Source: a bacterium (GTDB lineage: Bacteria; Electryoneota; Electryoneia; Electryoneales; Electryoneaceae). From it: DNA of 64,000 nucleotides. The stretch spans positions 62,001 to 126,000 of the forward strand of contig JANQEY010000305.1 of assembly GCA_028278125.1 (NCBI GenBank), written 5' to 3'. The notes beneath the pieces were generated by a model, which was not told the DNA's origin, made no database searches, and worked only from the letters and a program-made list of their open reading frames with translations. The translations under genes and the position numbers were made by a program. Each line of letters begins with the position of its first letter. The stretch's first letter is position 1. Below are positions 18,350-27,347 of the stretch, in pieces.

Positions 18350-18381
18350 AATGGTATTCTTTTATTTATTGAAATTATTAA

Positions 18382-18409
18382 ATAATAGTTATCTCAGATC
18401 AAAGTACAA
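18382..18409 (-). promoter_or_regulatory. Putative promoter of egtB-egtD
   Basis: On the minus strand TTGTAC (18404-18409) and TATTAT (18382-18387) are separated by 16 bp, 33 bp before the egtB start codon. Confidence 0.45.
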
Positions 18410-18534
18410 TGGAGAATTATCTTTTGGAATCATTATTAATCAACTGATGAAAAAAAACAGAGTGAAAAATTCGAGAGTATTCTGGCAATTCTTTTGATGC
18501 TTCCGAATGTGGCTACCATATCCTGGAATTTAGT

Positions 18535-18819
18535 TTATTCCCCGGCTTTAATTTCCATCGCCCTGGTTATCGGGATGCGGTAGATTTTGGCGTCCTTGTC
18601 GAGGACGGCATAGGAATTGAGGGTGTTGGATTCACGGGTGCGGGTTTCAATCAGTTCCAGCGGGGGTGTACTGAGTACCTGTTTATAGTAGAGCCGTTCA
18701 CGATCAATCAGTTGGGATTCATTATAACTGACGATGGAGATACCTATCACCAGTAACAGTAATCCAACCAGCCCGACGGCTTTGTAAAGGGGGAAGTTTT
18801 TTTTATCAGTGTTTTCCAT
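18535..18819 (-). CDS. Small single-pass membrane protein downstream of ACIII operon
   Basis: A 94-residue protein with one membrane helix at about residues 13-31 and a C-terminal soluble part of about 60 residues. The end, Y-A-V-L-D-K-D-A-K-I-Y-R-I-P-I-T-R-A-M-E, resembles a short motif (IPI-x-R-A-M) that I recall in small proteins encoded near quinol:cytochrome c oxidoreductase and cytochrome oxidase genes. That points to an accessory or assembly role in the complex, which is inference. It lies 86 bp after actF with a hairpin between. Confidence 0.6.
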   Translation of the reverse strand: MENTDKKNFPLYKAVGLVGLLLLVIGISIVSYNESQLIDRERLYYKQVLSTPPLELIETRTRESNTLNSYAVLDKDAKIYRIPITRAMEIKAGE

Positions 18820-18841
18820 GATGATAAACTATATAAATTTT

Positions 18842-18873
18842 ATATGCCCCTGTTAGCTTGCTAACAGGGTTTA
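18842..18873 (-). repeat. Hairpin repeat between actF and the small membrane protein
   Basis: On the minus strand it reads TAAACC, then a 10-bp perfect stem around the loop AA (CCCTGTTAGC with GCTAACAGGG), then GCATAT. The same 32-bp element occurs at 57509 on the plus strand with the first stem pair-column C/G swapped to G/C, a compensatory change. On the plus strand it also resembles the terminator hairpin at 57454. It may trim or attenuate the act transcript. Confidence 0.6.
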
Positions 18874-18880
18874 TTTGCTC

Positions 18881-18905
18881 CAGGGATACGGTGATCCCGG
18901 GCTAC
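18881..18905 (-). repeat. Solitary GTAGCCCGGG palindromic repeat
   Basis: On the minus strand it reads GGTAGCCCGGGATCACCG then TATCCC, directly after the actF stop codon. It is a member of the palindromic family found many times between 36.0 and 39.5 kb. Confidence 0.55.
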
Positions 18906-20237
18906 CTAAATATTCTCAAACTTAATCGATTCTTCGAGTTTTGGATCGTTGAATGTGACCAGCGCGTTCCGTGACATTCCTCGCCAGAACAGATAGAGGA
19001 ACACCCCACCCATCCCCATCATCGTTGTTAAATCCATCCATGACGGCATCGCCGAATCCGGGTGGAGTACAGGCATCACGTTCCAGTAAAGGTCAAGCCA
19101 GTGCATTACAAGCAGGAAAATGGCAAAGAACCTGAGAGCCCCAAGGTTACGTTTTACATGCCTGCTCATCAACAAGATAAATGGGATAACAAAATGACCT
19201 AACGGGAGAATCAGTGAAACAGCCTTCCAGCTTCCCGCCCAGCGATTATGATAATATATCGTCTCTTCAGGAATATTGGCGTACCAGATCAGCAGGTACT
19301 GGCTGAAAGCGAAATACGCCCAGACAATAATAAAGGCGAACATCAGCTTGCCGATGTCGTGGTAATGCTCTGTTGAGATTACCTTGTCCAGCACACCTTT
19401 ATTACGCAGGCTGACAGTCACAACAGCCAGGAACGCCATGACCGACATCAGTCCACCGGCGAAATAGTAGAGACCATAAATAGTCGAGTACCATGCCGGG
19501 AAGAGTGACATCATCCAGTCGAACCCGGCAAAGGTAACCGTAAACGCAAAAGCTATAATTCCGGGGGCGCTGATGACCTTAAACTTTTTCAGATGGTCAG
19601 GCTGGAAACCGTCCCGGTCTTGTTTTATCGATAAACGCCAGAGTGAAACTGCCAGTAAAGTCCAGACGGCGAAGTAAACAATCGTACGTATGACAAAGAA
19701 TGGAACATTAAGATATCCTTTTTTCGCCATCACCAGGTCAACATGTGCCTGGTGTGCATGGTCATCATGACCAGGACCATGATGTTCATCGTCAGCTACA
19801 CCGTGGTCGTCGTGGGTATCGTGTTCGACATTTTCAGCTGCGTATGCAGCGTTTGGTTCTACCAGTATTTGTGAATGGCTGTCGTCACTATGTGGTTCAC
19901 CGATGTTTACCCATTCGTATAGATCACCCATCCCGAGGAAAACAGGGATTACGAATATCACCATGTACGGCAGAACCCGCATCACGTTCTCGGCTATCCT
20001 GCGAACTACAACACTCCATTTTGCCCCGACCATGTGATGAAGCATTACGAAAAACAGTCCGCCGAATCCAAGCGATACCCAGAAGACAAAGGAAGTAAGC
20101 CAGGAAAACAGGAACTGGTCTTTATCGATAAAATACCCGACAACCGAGAGAACCAACCCGATAACACCAACCACGAGGGCGATGTTTCCGAATTTACTGC
20201 TGTTTTTCAGCTTGTATGTGGTAGAGTCAAACTCCAT
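18906..20237 (-). CDS. actF: Alternative Complex III subunit ActF
   Basis: A 443-residue polytopic membrane subunit of the quinol:cytochrome c oxidoreductase called Alternative Complex III. About ten hydrophobic helices are visible, with the typical blocks F-V-F-W-V-S-L-G-F-G-G, H-Y-H-D-I-G-K-L-M-F-A-F, W-A-Y-F-A-F-S-Q-Y-L-L-I-W-Y and H-W-L-D-L-Y-W. Between helices around residues 120-170 there is an extra soluble loop very rich in His and Asp (H-D-T-H-D-D-H, H-H-G-P-G-H-D-D-H-A-H), which may bind metal. It is the last core gene of the actABCDEF operon, 60 bp after actE. Confidence 0.93.
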   Translation of the reverse strand: MEFDSTTYKLKNSSKFGNIALVVGVIGLVLSVVGYFIDKDQFLFSWLTSFVFWVSLGFGGLFFVMLHHMVGAKWSVVVRRIAENVMRVLPYMVIFVIPVFLGMGDLYEWVNIGEPHSDDSHSQILVEPNAAYAAENVEHDTHDDHGVADDEHHGPGHDDHAHQAHVDLVMAKKGYLNVPFFVIRTIVYFAVWTLLAVSLWRLSIKQDRDGFQPDHLKKFKVISAPGIIAFAFTVTFAGFDWMMSLFPAWYSTIYGLYYFAGGLMSVMAFLAVVTVSLRNKGVLDKVISTEHYHDIGKLMFAFIIVWAYFAFSQYLLIWYANIPEETIYYHNRWAGSWKAVSLILPLGHFVIPFILLMSRHVKRNLGALRFFAIFLLVMHWLDLYWNVMPVLHPDSAMPSWMDLTTMMGMGGVFLYLFWRGMSRNALVTFNDPKLEESIKFENI

Positions 20238-20297
20238 TTTAACCTGGTATGTAAGTTCCTGTATCTTTTATAACTGAACAATTCGAGACCAATCGGT

Positions 20298-20930
20298 CTA
20301 TTTCAGTTTTTCCTTAATCTCTTCCGGTAAATCGGAAAATTCAGCGTTCTGGCTGAGTTGTAATGCCCTTATATAATTTACAATCAGCCAACGGTCTTCC
20401 TCGATAATCTGGTCAGAATATTTCGGCATGTTACGGATGCCGTTGGTGATGATGTCATAAATCTGACCGTCCGGGTATTCCCTGATCTGGTCGGTATGGA
20501 AATTCGGGGGTACGATGTATCCACGGCTGATGATAGTTCCAGTACCATCGCCCAACTGTCCATGGCAGATAGAGCAATAGATATTATATCGTTCCCGTCC
20601 CCTTTCGAGCCCTTCCATCGTGTATTCAATTGGTGATTTTTCTATAAACTCACCGGTTCTGGGATCTTTCCCCTGCTGGTACAGGGGATCGTTTTTCATT
20701 CTTCCCTGCGCAACGGTTCCCTCAACAGGCATCCTCATCGTTGCGCCATCCTCGAAAAAACGACTTTCTGACTGCGGACGGTTTTTCGGCTGCTGGTCCA
20801 TGTTCGGGTTAATATGGATCGGCGGTTCCTCCGATGGACGTCCCTGGCAGCCACAGAGCATCGCTGAGATTAACAGCAGGGCGACTAATGCAAAGGAAGC
20901 CCGTTTAGTCTTGATATTAAACCCGGTCAT
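20298..20930 (-). CDS. actE: Alternative Complex III subunit ActE (monohaem cytochrome c lipoprotein)
   Basis: A 210-residue membrane-anchored cytochrome c. The N terminus is a lipoprotein signal ending in L-C-G-C near residue 28. One haem site C-S-I-C-H-G-Q-L-G-D-G lies at about residue 115, and a distal Met is likely in R-N-M-P-K-Y-S-D-Q-I. The block Q-G-R-M-K-N-D-P-L-Y upstream is typical for ActE. It probably passes electrons from the ActA pentahaem subunit to a soluble or oxidase-bound cytochrome c. The start overlaps the actD stop by 4 bp. Confidence 0.93.
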   Translation of the reverse strand: MTGFNIKTKRASFALVALLLISAMLCGCQGRPSEEPPIHINPNMDQQPKNRPQSESRFFEDGATMRMPVEGTVAQGRMKNDPLYQQGKDPRTGEFIEKSPIEYTMEGLERGRERYNIYCSICHGQLGDGTGTIISRGYIVPPNFHTDQIREYPDGQIYDIITNGIRNMPKYSDQIIEEDRWLIVNYIRALQLSQNAEFSDLPEEIKEKLK

Positions 20931-21469
20931 TTTTCCTCCAGCAATTCCACATTACTTCCGCCGATCTCGGACAGGAATTGTGAGGTTTTTTCTTTGTCAA
21001 AATTTGAATCATCCGATAAAATACTTATAAAGAATCCGTCATCGCTGAACTTGCCGAATCGATCTGAATGGAACACGGGATGGAAAAATTTAACATTTAT
21101 CAAACCCAGCATTCCGAAAACCGAAAAGATAACGCTGAATAAAACACCAAGCGCGAAGGTTACCGGGAAAAACGCCTGGTAACTGAAAAATTCTTTCCCG
21201 GCGATAACCAGCTTGTAGTCAACTGCGCTCATCCACCACTGCATCAGCAGTCCACCTGATACACCGGTTAATGCCGCCATTGACACGATCCACCCCAAGG
21301 GGCTGCGTTTTTCTCCCATCGCCCCGTCCATACCGTGGATAGGGAATGGACTATGGACATCCCAGCTTTTATACCCGGCGTCACGAACTTTTTCCGCTGC
21401 CTTCAAGATCTCTTCAGGGCTGGAAAATTCCGCCAGGACACCATCTACTTTTATCTTCTGGTTACTCAT
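20927..21469 (-). CDS. actD: Alternative Complex III subunit ActD (DUF3341)
   Basis: A 180-residue DUF3341 protein with two central membrane helices (about residues 63-82 and 98-120). Diagnostic blocks: [10 protein letters not shown] near the start, [17 protein letters not shown], and H-P-V-F near residue 130 with a C-terminal D-G-F-F-I-S-I region. It is a structural subunit at the quinol-oxidising complex. Four-base overlaps with actC and actE show tight translational coupling. Confidence 0.94.
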   Translation of the reverse strand: MSNQKIKVDGVLAEFSSPEEILKAAEKVRDAGYKSWDVHSPFPIHGMDGAMGEKRSPLGWIVSMAALTGVSGGLLMQWWMSAVDYKLVIAGKEFFSYQAFFPVTFALGVLFSVIFSVFGMLGLINVKFFHPVFHSDRFGKFSDDGFFISILSDDSNFDKEKTSQFLSEIGGSNVELLEEK

Positions 21470-22902
21470 GATTCCACCCCGCCTGTTGAAGGTGAGGCTT
21501 TATTATCTCCATGATTGCCATGATAGTGAGGATCAGCCTGGGGCAATACCCCCTTTACCTCGGACATTGCCATGATCGGGAGGAACCGCAGGAAAAGAAG
21601 GAATAATGTCAGGAACAGCCCGAAACTGCCGATAAACGTCAGTAAATCTACCCAGGTCGGCTTGTAATAATCCCAGCTCGAGGGCAGGTAATCAGCATGA
21701 AGCGACATGACAATCACAAACCGTTCGAACCACATCCCGATATTTGTAAAGATTGATAGAGCGAACAAAACAGGAATTGATCGTCGCATTTTTCTGAACC
21801 AGAACAACTGTGGGATCAGGACATTACAACTAACCATTATCCAGTAAGCCCAGGCATATGGGCCAAACGCCCGGTTGATAAACGCAAACCGTTCGTAATC
21901 GTTCCCACTGTACCAGGCGATGAAAAATTCCATGCTGTACGCGTATCCGACCATCATCCCCGTGACCATCATGATCTTGGCCATCTTTTCAAGGGTGTCG
22001 GTGGTTATATAATTCGTAATTCCAGGATGGACTATCCTCGCCAGTATCGCAAGGCTCATCACCATGGCGAAACCGGAGAATATCGCTCCTGCAACGAAAT
22101 ATGGCGGGAATATGGTCGTGTGCCATCCGGGTATAATACTTGTCGCGAAGTCTGTCGATACCACACTATGTACTGACAATACCAGCGGTGTTGAAATTCC
22201 TGCCAGGAGCAGGTAGGCTACTTCATAATGTTTCCACTGGCGGTTGCCACCACGCCAGCCAAGGGACAGGATTCCGAAAACAACCTTTTTAACCTTACTG
22301 ACAGCACGGTCACGGTAGGTCGCCAGGTCGGGAATCATACCCGTATACCAGAACAGAGCTGAAGCGGTGAAGTAAGTACCGACGGCAAAAACGTCCCAAA
22401 GCAACGGGCTTCGGAAATTCGGCCAGATATCCATCTGGTTCGGTAATGGGAACATGAAATACGCTATCCAGATACGACCAACATGGATTCCCGGAAATAT
22501 TCCCGCGCAGATAACAGCAAAAATGGTCATCGCCTCGGCGAAACGATTGATAGACGTACGCCATTTCTGCCTGAAGAGAAACAGGATTGCCGATATCAGC
22601 GTACCCGCGTGACCAATTCCGACCCAGAAGACGAAGTTGACAATCGCCCAGCCCCATCCCACGGGAATATTGATACCCCAGACACCGGTTCCTTCCCAGA
22701 CAAGGTACCCGATCATCACTAGAAAGTTCAGGGCGAGCATGCCGCTCACCAGGAAGACAATCCACCACCAGATGGGTGTCTTCTTCAGCGGTGTTTCGGA
22801 TATCTGGCTGATATCCTCCGTAACCTTGTTAAATGAAGGTTTACCAAGAACCAGCGGTGGTTCCTCAACAACAATACCGGTATTTTTGGTCGTTGTACTC
22901 AC
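21466..22902 (-). CDS. actC: Alternative Complex III subunit ActC (NrfD-like, quinol site)
   Basis: A 478-residue NrfD/PsrC-type integral membrane subunit with about ten helices. Family blocks include [30 protein letters not shown], and [11 protein letters not shown]. In structures of ACIII this subunit with ActF forms the membrane core and holds the quinol pocket. It is 15 bp after actB. Confidence 0.95.
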   Translation of the reverse strand: MSTTTKNTGIVVEEPPLVLGKPSFNKVTEDISQISETPLKKTPIWWWIVFLVSGMLALNFLVMIGYLVWEGTGVWGINIPVGWGWAIVNFVFWVGIGHAGTLISAILFLFRQKWRTSINRFAEAMTIFAVICAGIFPGIHVGRIWIAYFMFPLPNQMDIWPNFRSPLLWDVFAVGTYFTASALFWYTGMIPDLATYRDRAVSKVKKVVFGILSLGWRGGNRQWKHYEVAYLLLAGISTPLVLSVHSVVSTDFATSIIPGWHTTIFPPYFVAGAIFSGFAMVMSLAILARIVHPGITNYITTDTLEKMAKIMMVTGMMVGYAYSMEFFIAWYSGNDYERFAFINRAFGPYAWAYWIMVSCNVLIPQLFWFRKMRRSIPVLFALSIFTNIGMWFERFVIVMSLHADYLPSSWDYYKPTWVDLLTFIGSFGLFLTLFLLFLRFLPIMAMSEVKGVLPQADPHYHGNHGDNKASPSTGGVES

Positions 22903-22917
22903 AATATCAAGATCTCA

Positions 22918-25890
22918 TTATTCTTTCAGGGCAGGATTCGGATTTCGTAACCTGGCCTGGTAAGAGGTCCTTGGACGGAAATTAAATTCCGCCAGCATTT
23001 CGTATGTTCTATCTGCCTGTTTTGCCTTGACAATCTCGCTGTTCTTATCAAGAATATTTCCAAAATGTATCGCTTCAACGGGGCAAGACTGCTGGCAGGC
23101 TGTCTTTACCTCACCGTCACGCAACTGACGTCCTTCAAGCTTGGCGGTACGTTTAGCTCGGTTAAGCCGCTGCAGGCAATAGGTGCATTTTTCCATCACA
23201 CCACGTGACCTGACGGTAACGTCAGGATTTTGCGCCATCTTTATCAACTCGGGGAACTTGTTTGTATAATTGAAGAAATTAAACCGCCTGACCTTGTAAG
23301 CGCAGTTGTTGGAGCAGTAACGAGTTCCGATACAACGGTTATAGGTCATCAGGTTAATTCCCTCTGCGTCATGAACTGTGGCCGCCACCGGGCAGACCTG
23401 TTCACAAGGTGCCATCTCGCAGTGATGGCATGCCACCGGTTGGAATCCAACCTGTGGATTTTCCTCGCTGCCGCCAAAATAACGGTCGAGACGCATCCAG
23501 TGCATCTCACGGCCGTAATCCGCGTTTTCCTTGCCGACAATAGGGATGTTGTTTTCACTCTGGCAGGCTACAATGCAGGCACCACAACCGATACAGGCGT
23601 TGAGGTCAATGGACATTCCCCACTGGTAACCCTTGTCGTACTTATGTTCGTTCCATAAACTCTGCAAATCAGGAACATGAACAGCATGACCGGCAAATTT
23701 CGGATCGTGACGGTAATGCTCGAGGGTACCTTCACGGATCAGGGGACGTCCCTCCATGCTGCCGTGATTCTGGGTTGACGCCAATGTATGTTTTTTCTTC
23801 AAAGGAGTGATTTTCACGCCGGAAGCAAAGTGCATGTTATCAAGCGTGCGGATACTTTCAACAGCAAATCCTACCCCGTCAGCTACCCTGCCAAACTCTT
23901 TTTGACCATAACCCAGTGGAAGAGTTATTACATCGTCCGTATGACCTGGAATTACAAAGATCGGAATCTCAAGGCTTTTGCCGTTCAGAGCAATGGAAAT
24001 AAGATCACCGTTTTTCAAGTCATGATTTTTAGCTGTGTTTGTACTCATCAGGGCGGCATTATCCCACACCAGTTTGGTCAAGGGATCAGGTAGCTCCTGC
24101 ATCCAGCCGTTATTCCCGAAGCGGCCATCATAAACGCTGTAATCCGCGATGAAGATAACCTCTGTTCCTTCTCCACGATCGGGGGAATATTTATCGATAT
24201 ATCCTGCTACTTCATTTTCACGTATTCTGAAACTTTCAAATCGAGGAGACCGATTTTCAAGGATGCCATCATGGAGAACTTTCTCCCATCCACTCTCGAA
24301 TGGAACACCCTTAACCAGTCCTGCCCAGGTTTCCCTGACTAGCTCATATCCCGGTTTAAATTCGCCTGTAACAACCAGGTTAAGCAGTTCGATCTCACTC
24401 TTCCCGTAGAACAAGGGTTCGATCATCGGCTGGACAACACTCACGGTACCGTCAGCTGCACGGCAATCACCCCATGATTCCAGGTAGTGGGTACGGTTAA
24501 TATGCCAGCCGCAAACTTTTGCTGTCTGGTTTTTTTGGTGTCCGAGGTGGATTGCGTTTTTTACTTTGCTTAATGCCGTTGTTAAATCAACATCAGCTGG
24601 TGCGTTGGAAACAGGATCACCACCGATAATGAACAGGGTAGAAATTTTTCCGCCATCCATATCCTTCACAAGGCTGGCAAAAGACTTCCGGTCAGACACC
24701 TGGATATCATTACCGGAAACAAATTTCAGAGTTTTCCCGGTATTACCCAGCGCATGATTGATCGTTGTTATCAGGGCATGAACTGCAGGGTCCTGTCTAC
24801 GACCGGCAACAACAAGCGATTCACCCAGGTTTTTCACCAGGTCACCGGCGATTGCCTTCATCCAGTCACGGTTGCAGCTATTCGTCTTCAGCCTCTTGTA
24901 TCCCCGCAGTGCCGGAACTTTTAATCCTAATGCTTCCAGCTCTTCACCAATCCCTATGGCGAATTCGAGAATGTGTTTGGACGGAACACGGAAACGGTGA
25001 TCTGCCATTGCGCCGGTGATTGAATAACCCGGTTCGGCAACATAAAGACGGTTCATGGAGTCGGTAGGACTGCTGACCTTCCGTCCCCGGGCAAAACCGA
25101 GGGCATTGCTGACATTTTCACTGTCCGTGGCTAATGGATCAGCGTCAAGAGCGACAATAACCTTCGCCTTTTCGAAACTGTGGACCGGGCTTAAGCTCTT
25201 GCCGGTCGCCAGTTCTATGCCATGATAAATGTTTTCGTCACTGACACTATCGAAAACGACCCACTGTATTTTGGGATACTTCCGGGAAATTTCTTTTTTC
25301 AGGCGAGCTAAAGTTGGCGATGTACTCTCTTCGCAAAGCACCGCCAGTCCCTCACCGCCATTGCCGTCATATTCAGTTTTTATTTCATTCCATGAGGTCA
25401 CAAACTCGTTGAAGGAAGAGACTTCGTTGTTGTGCCTGGTCTCCTTGGACCTGTCAGGATCATACAGGTTTAGAATCGACGATTGGATAAACGAATTGCT
25501 CTTACCCTTGGTTGACGGATGAAGATCGTTACCCTCAATTTTTATCGGTCGGCCCTCGACGGATGTTACAATTACTCCATAGGCCGAAGTGCTGAAAGGC
25601 ATTGTAGTGGCATAATACTCAGGTTCACCCAGTACCAGTTTTTCCGGGGCGTCAACATAGGGGACAATCTTTTCAACGGGACGTCTGCAGCCGGTAAATC
25701 CAGCCAGAGCAAGCGAAGCACCCATTACCGAGAGAAAAGACCTGCGTGACAGGTTGATCTCCTTTTTGTCACCATCATCCGGGAACTCCGAGTCGGCAAA
25801 CTTACGATACTCAGGATCATCGTGGAGCTGCTGCAGGCTGCGCCACCAGTTGATGTCCATTTGTTCTTTTTTATTGTCTAACGATGACAT
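22918..25890 (-). CDS. actB: Alternative Complex III subunit ActB (molybdopterin-like domain plus Fe-S protein)
   Basis: A 990-residue periplasmic subunit. The start is ATG 25890 (AGAGGA upstream), overlapping actA by 13 bp; a TTG at 25899 and ATG at 25860 are less likely. An RR signal, S-R-R-S-F-L-S-V-M-G, near residue 50 indicates Tat export. The first two thirds resemble the molybdopterin oxidoreductase fold without a clear cofactor site, as usual for ActB. The last third binds iron-sulphur clusters: C-I-G-C-G-A-C-I-V-A-C, C-H-H-C-E-M-A-P-C, C-I-G-T-R-Y-C-S-N-N-C and C-T-Y-C with C-Q-Q-S-C-P-V. Confidence 0.95.
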   Translation of the reverse strand: MSSLDNKKEQMDINWWRSLQQLHDDPEYRKFADSEFPDDGDKKEINLSRRSFLSVMGASLALAGFTGCRRPVEKIVPYVDAPEKLVLGEPEYYATTMPFSTSAYGVIVTSVEGRPIKIEGNDLHPSTKGKSNSFIQSSILNLYDPDRSKETRHNNEVSSFNEFVTSWNEIKTEYDGNGGEGLAVLCEESTSPTLARLKKEISRKYPKIQWVVFDSVSDENIYHGIELATGKSLSPVHSFEKAKVIVALDADPLATDSENVSNALGFARGRKVSSPTDSMNRLYVAEPGYSITGAMADHRFRVPSKHILEFAIGIGEELEALGLKVPALRGYKRLKTNSCNRDWMKAIAGDLVKNLGESLVVAGRRQDPAVHALITTINHALGNTGKTLKFVSGNDIQVSDRKSFASLVKDMDGGKISTLFIIGGDPVSNAPADVDLTTALSKVKNAIHLGHQKNQTAKVCGWHINRTHYLESWGDCRAADGTVSVVQPMIEPLFYGKSEIELLNLVVTGEFKPGYELVRETWAGLVKGVPFESGWEKVLHDGILENRSPRFESFRIRENEVAGYIDKYSPDRGEGTEVIFIADYSVYDGRFGNNGWMQELPDPLTKLVWDNAALMSTNTAKNHDLKNGDLISIALNGKSLEIPIFVIPGHTDDVITLPLGYGQKEFGRVADGVGFAVESIRTLDNMHFASGVKITPLKKKHTLASTQNHGSMEGRPLIREGTLEHYRHDPKFAGHAVHVPDLQSLWNEHKYDKGYQWGMSIDLNACIGCGACIVACQSENNIPIVGKENADYGREMHWMRLDRYFGGSEENPQVGFQPVACHHCEMAPCEQVCPVAATVHDAEGINLMTYNRCIGTRYCSNNCAYKVRRFNFFNYTNKFPELIKMAQNPDVTVRSRGVMEKCTYCLQRLNRAKRTAKLEGRQLRDGEVKTACQQSCPVEAIHFGNILDKNSEIVKAKQADRTYEMLAEFNFRPRTSYQARLRNPNPALKE

Positions 25891-26525
25891 GCGCTGCAAT
25901 CCTCTGGAGGATTAATTTTCTTCTCCTCCATGAAGTCTTTAACCCACTCTTCATGACCTTCGGGTTCTACCCAGTACATGTTTGTCACCTGGGATGGTGG
26001 ACGAATATTATCCGCCGGATTACGATGGCAATCAAGGCACCATCCCATACTCAACGGTTCCACCTGCTGGACAACTTCCATCATCGCAACATTGCCATGG
26101 CATTTAATACAGGCAACACCAGCCCTGAGGTGAAGTGAATGATCAAAGTAGGCGTACTCTGGAAGTTTGTGAACACGAACCCATTCTATCGGTTGTTTTT
26201 CGGCCCAGCTTTGGCGAACCGGATCAAGTGATTCCTTGTCAAGCCCTACCAGGGTGTGACAGTTCATACAAACCTTGGTCGAAGGAACGTTCGAATGACG
26301 AGATTCCTCCACCTGGTAGTGGCAGTATCGACAGTCCATCCCAAGTTCACCCGCATGAAGTTTATGGCTGTAATCGACAGGTTGAATCGGACGATATCCT
26401 GCATCGGTAAATTTCGGTGAGCCGTAATACCAGAAAAAGAATACGGCAAACGTAATAAAGAGAATAAAAGAGACAAGGATAATAACCGGGATACGGTTTG
26501 CGGCTCTGGTAAAAATCTGGGCCAA
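25878..26525 (-). CDS. actA: Alternative Complex III subunit ActA (pentahaem cytochrome c)
   Basis: A 215-residue multihaem cytochrome anchored by one N-terminal helix (about residues 13-32). Five CxxCH haem sites can be read: C-R-Y-C-H, C-M-N-C-H, C-I-K-C-H, C-L-D-C-H and C-S-A-C-H, as known for ActA. The start is a TTG at 26525 behind AGGGA; the resulting A-Q-I-F-x-R-A-A-N N terminus matches the family, which supports this unusual start. It heads the act operon. Confidence 0.94.
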   Translation of the reverse strand: MAQIFTRAANRIPVIILVSFILFITFAVFFFWYYGSPKFTDAGYRPIQPVDYSHKLHAGELGMDCRYCHYQVEESRHSNVPSTKVCMNCHTLVGLDKESLDPVRQSWAEKQPIEWVRVHKLPEYAYFDHSLHLRAGVACIKCHGNVAMMEVVQQVEPLSMGWCLDCHRNPADNIRPPSQVTNMYWVEPEGHEEWVKDFMEEKKINPPEDCSACHR

Positions 26526-26614
26526 AGATAATTCCCTGTATTAATGAATAATCGGAAAATCTACCACATTGATTTCAGATCAGCAACCAAATTACTCGCT
26601 TCGAGAATAAAAAT

Positions 26615-26643
26615 CATTTAGAATCGGAGTTTAAAAAGATCAA
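26615..26643 (-). promoter_or_regulatory. Putative promoter of the act operon
   Basis: On the minus strand TTGATC (26638-26643) and TAAATG (26615-26620) are 17 bp apart, about 90 bp before the actA start. The surrounding 289-bp divergent space (26526-26814) also serves the Rrf2 gene. Confidence 0.35.
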
Positions 26644-26746
26644 ATTCCACGGGATTATAATTTCAAGATCCTGAATATAGAGAGGGGTGGTTTGGCCTGC
26701 TCAAGAGCCATTCCTGCCTCCCTGTTAAAAACGACTTAAAATAGCC

Positions 26747-26775
26747 TTGACTCCGGTTCTGAATTTGATTAAATA
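26747..26775 (+). promoter_or_regulatory. Promoter of the Rrf2-family gene
   Basis: TTGACT at 26747 and TAAATA at 26770, spacer 17 bp. The same -35 and spacing recur upstream of the BlaI gene and ilvE. Confidence 0.5.
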
Positions 26776-26814
26776 ATTTATGATCTTTTTTTCAGAAATC
26801 AAGAGGACGGAGAG

Positions 26815-27255
26815 ATGATTTTCTCCAAAGGTACAGGATACGCTCTGAGAGCGTTGATATTCCTTGCAGAGCACCAGGGAAAGGGTGCGTTCCTTGCTGG
26901 CGACGTTGCTGCGGAGGCAAATATCCCAAAACCGACTGTGTCGAAGATCCTGAACCGTTTAGCTTCCACAAAACTCATTAGTTCAGTCTCCGGTCCTAAG
27001 GGTGGTTTCTGGATGGAAAAAGATCCGGGTGAAATCAACCTGAAGACGGTTTATTACATTTTCGAACCATCCAGTTCCCTGGGAGAATGTCTCCTTGGAC
27101 ATGGTGAATGCCCTGGAAAACAATACTGCCAACTTCACATCAGGTGGCTGAAATCGCAGAAGGTAATCGATAAATTTCTGCAGGAGACTACAATTGCTGA
27201 TATCAGCCCGATGGAGACCGGTTTAAGGCCGGAAGATTTTTACGAGAATCTGTAA
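26815..27255 (+). CDS. Rrf2-family transcriptional regulator
   Basis: A 146-residue winged-helix regulator. The start follows AGAGGACGGAGAG. The DNA-binding part is typical: F-S-K-G-T-G-Y-A-L-R-A-L-I-F-L-A at the N terminus, I-P-K-P-T-V-S-K-I-L-N-R-L recognition helix, and S-V-S-G-P-K-G-G-F wing. Three cysteines in E-C-L-L-G-H-G-E-C-P-G-K-Q-Y-C match the spacing of Rrf2 proteins that carry an iron-sulphur cluster and respond to oxygen, NO or iron state. It lies between the divergent act operon and the cbb3 locus, so it is the natural candidate regulator of both (inference). Confidence 0.92.
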   Translation: MIFSKGTGYALRALIFLAEHQGKGAFLAGDVAAEANIPKPTVSKILNRLASTKLISSVSGPKGGFWMEKDPGEINLKTVYYIFEPSSSLGECLLGHGECPGKQYCQLHIRWLKSQKVIDKFLQETTIADISPMETGLRPEDFYENL

Positions 27256-27347
27256 GAGAATTATGTAACACAGGGCAGGTTTCCTTACTATTAAAGCGTG
27301 GACATTTCAAGGAACGGGTGGGATAACCTGAACCGGGGATAACGATC

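Noticed and set aside
26570..26586. FNR-like box TTGATTTCAGATCAG upstream of actA
   Set aside because: The spacer is 5 instead of 4 and the right half ends in G; too weak to support.
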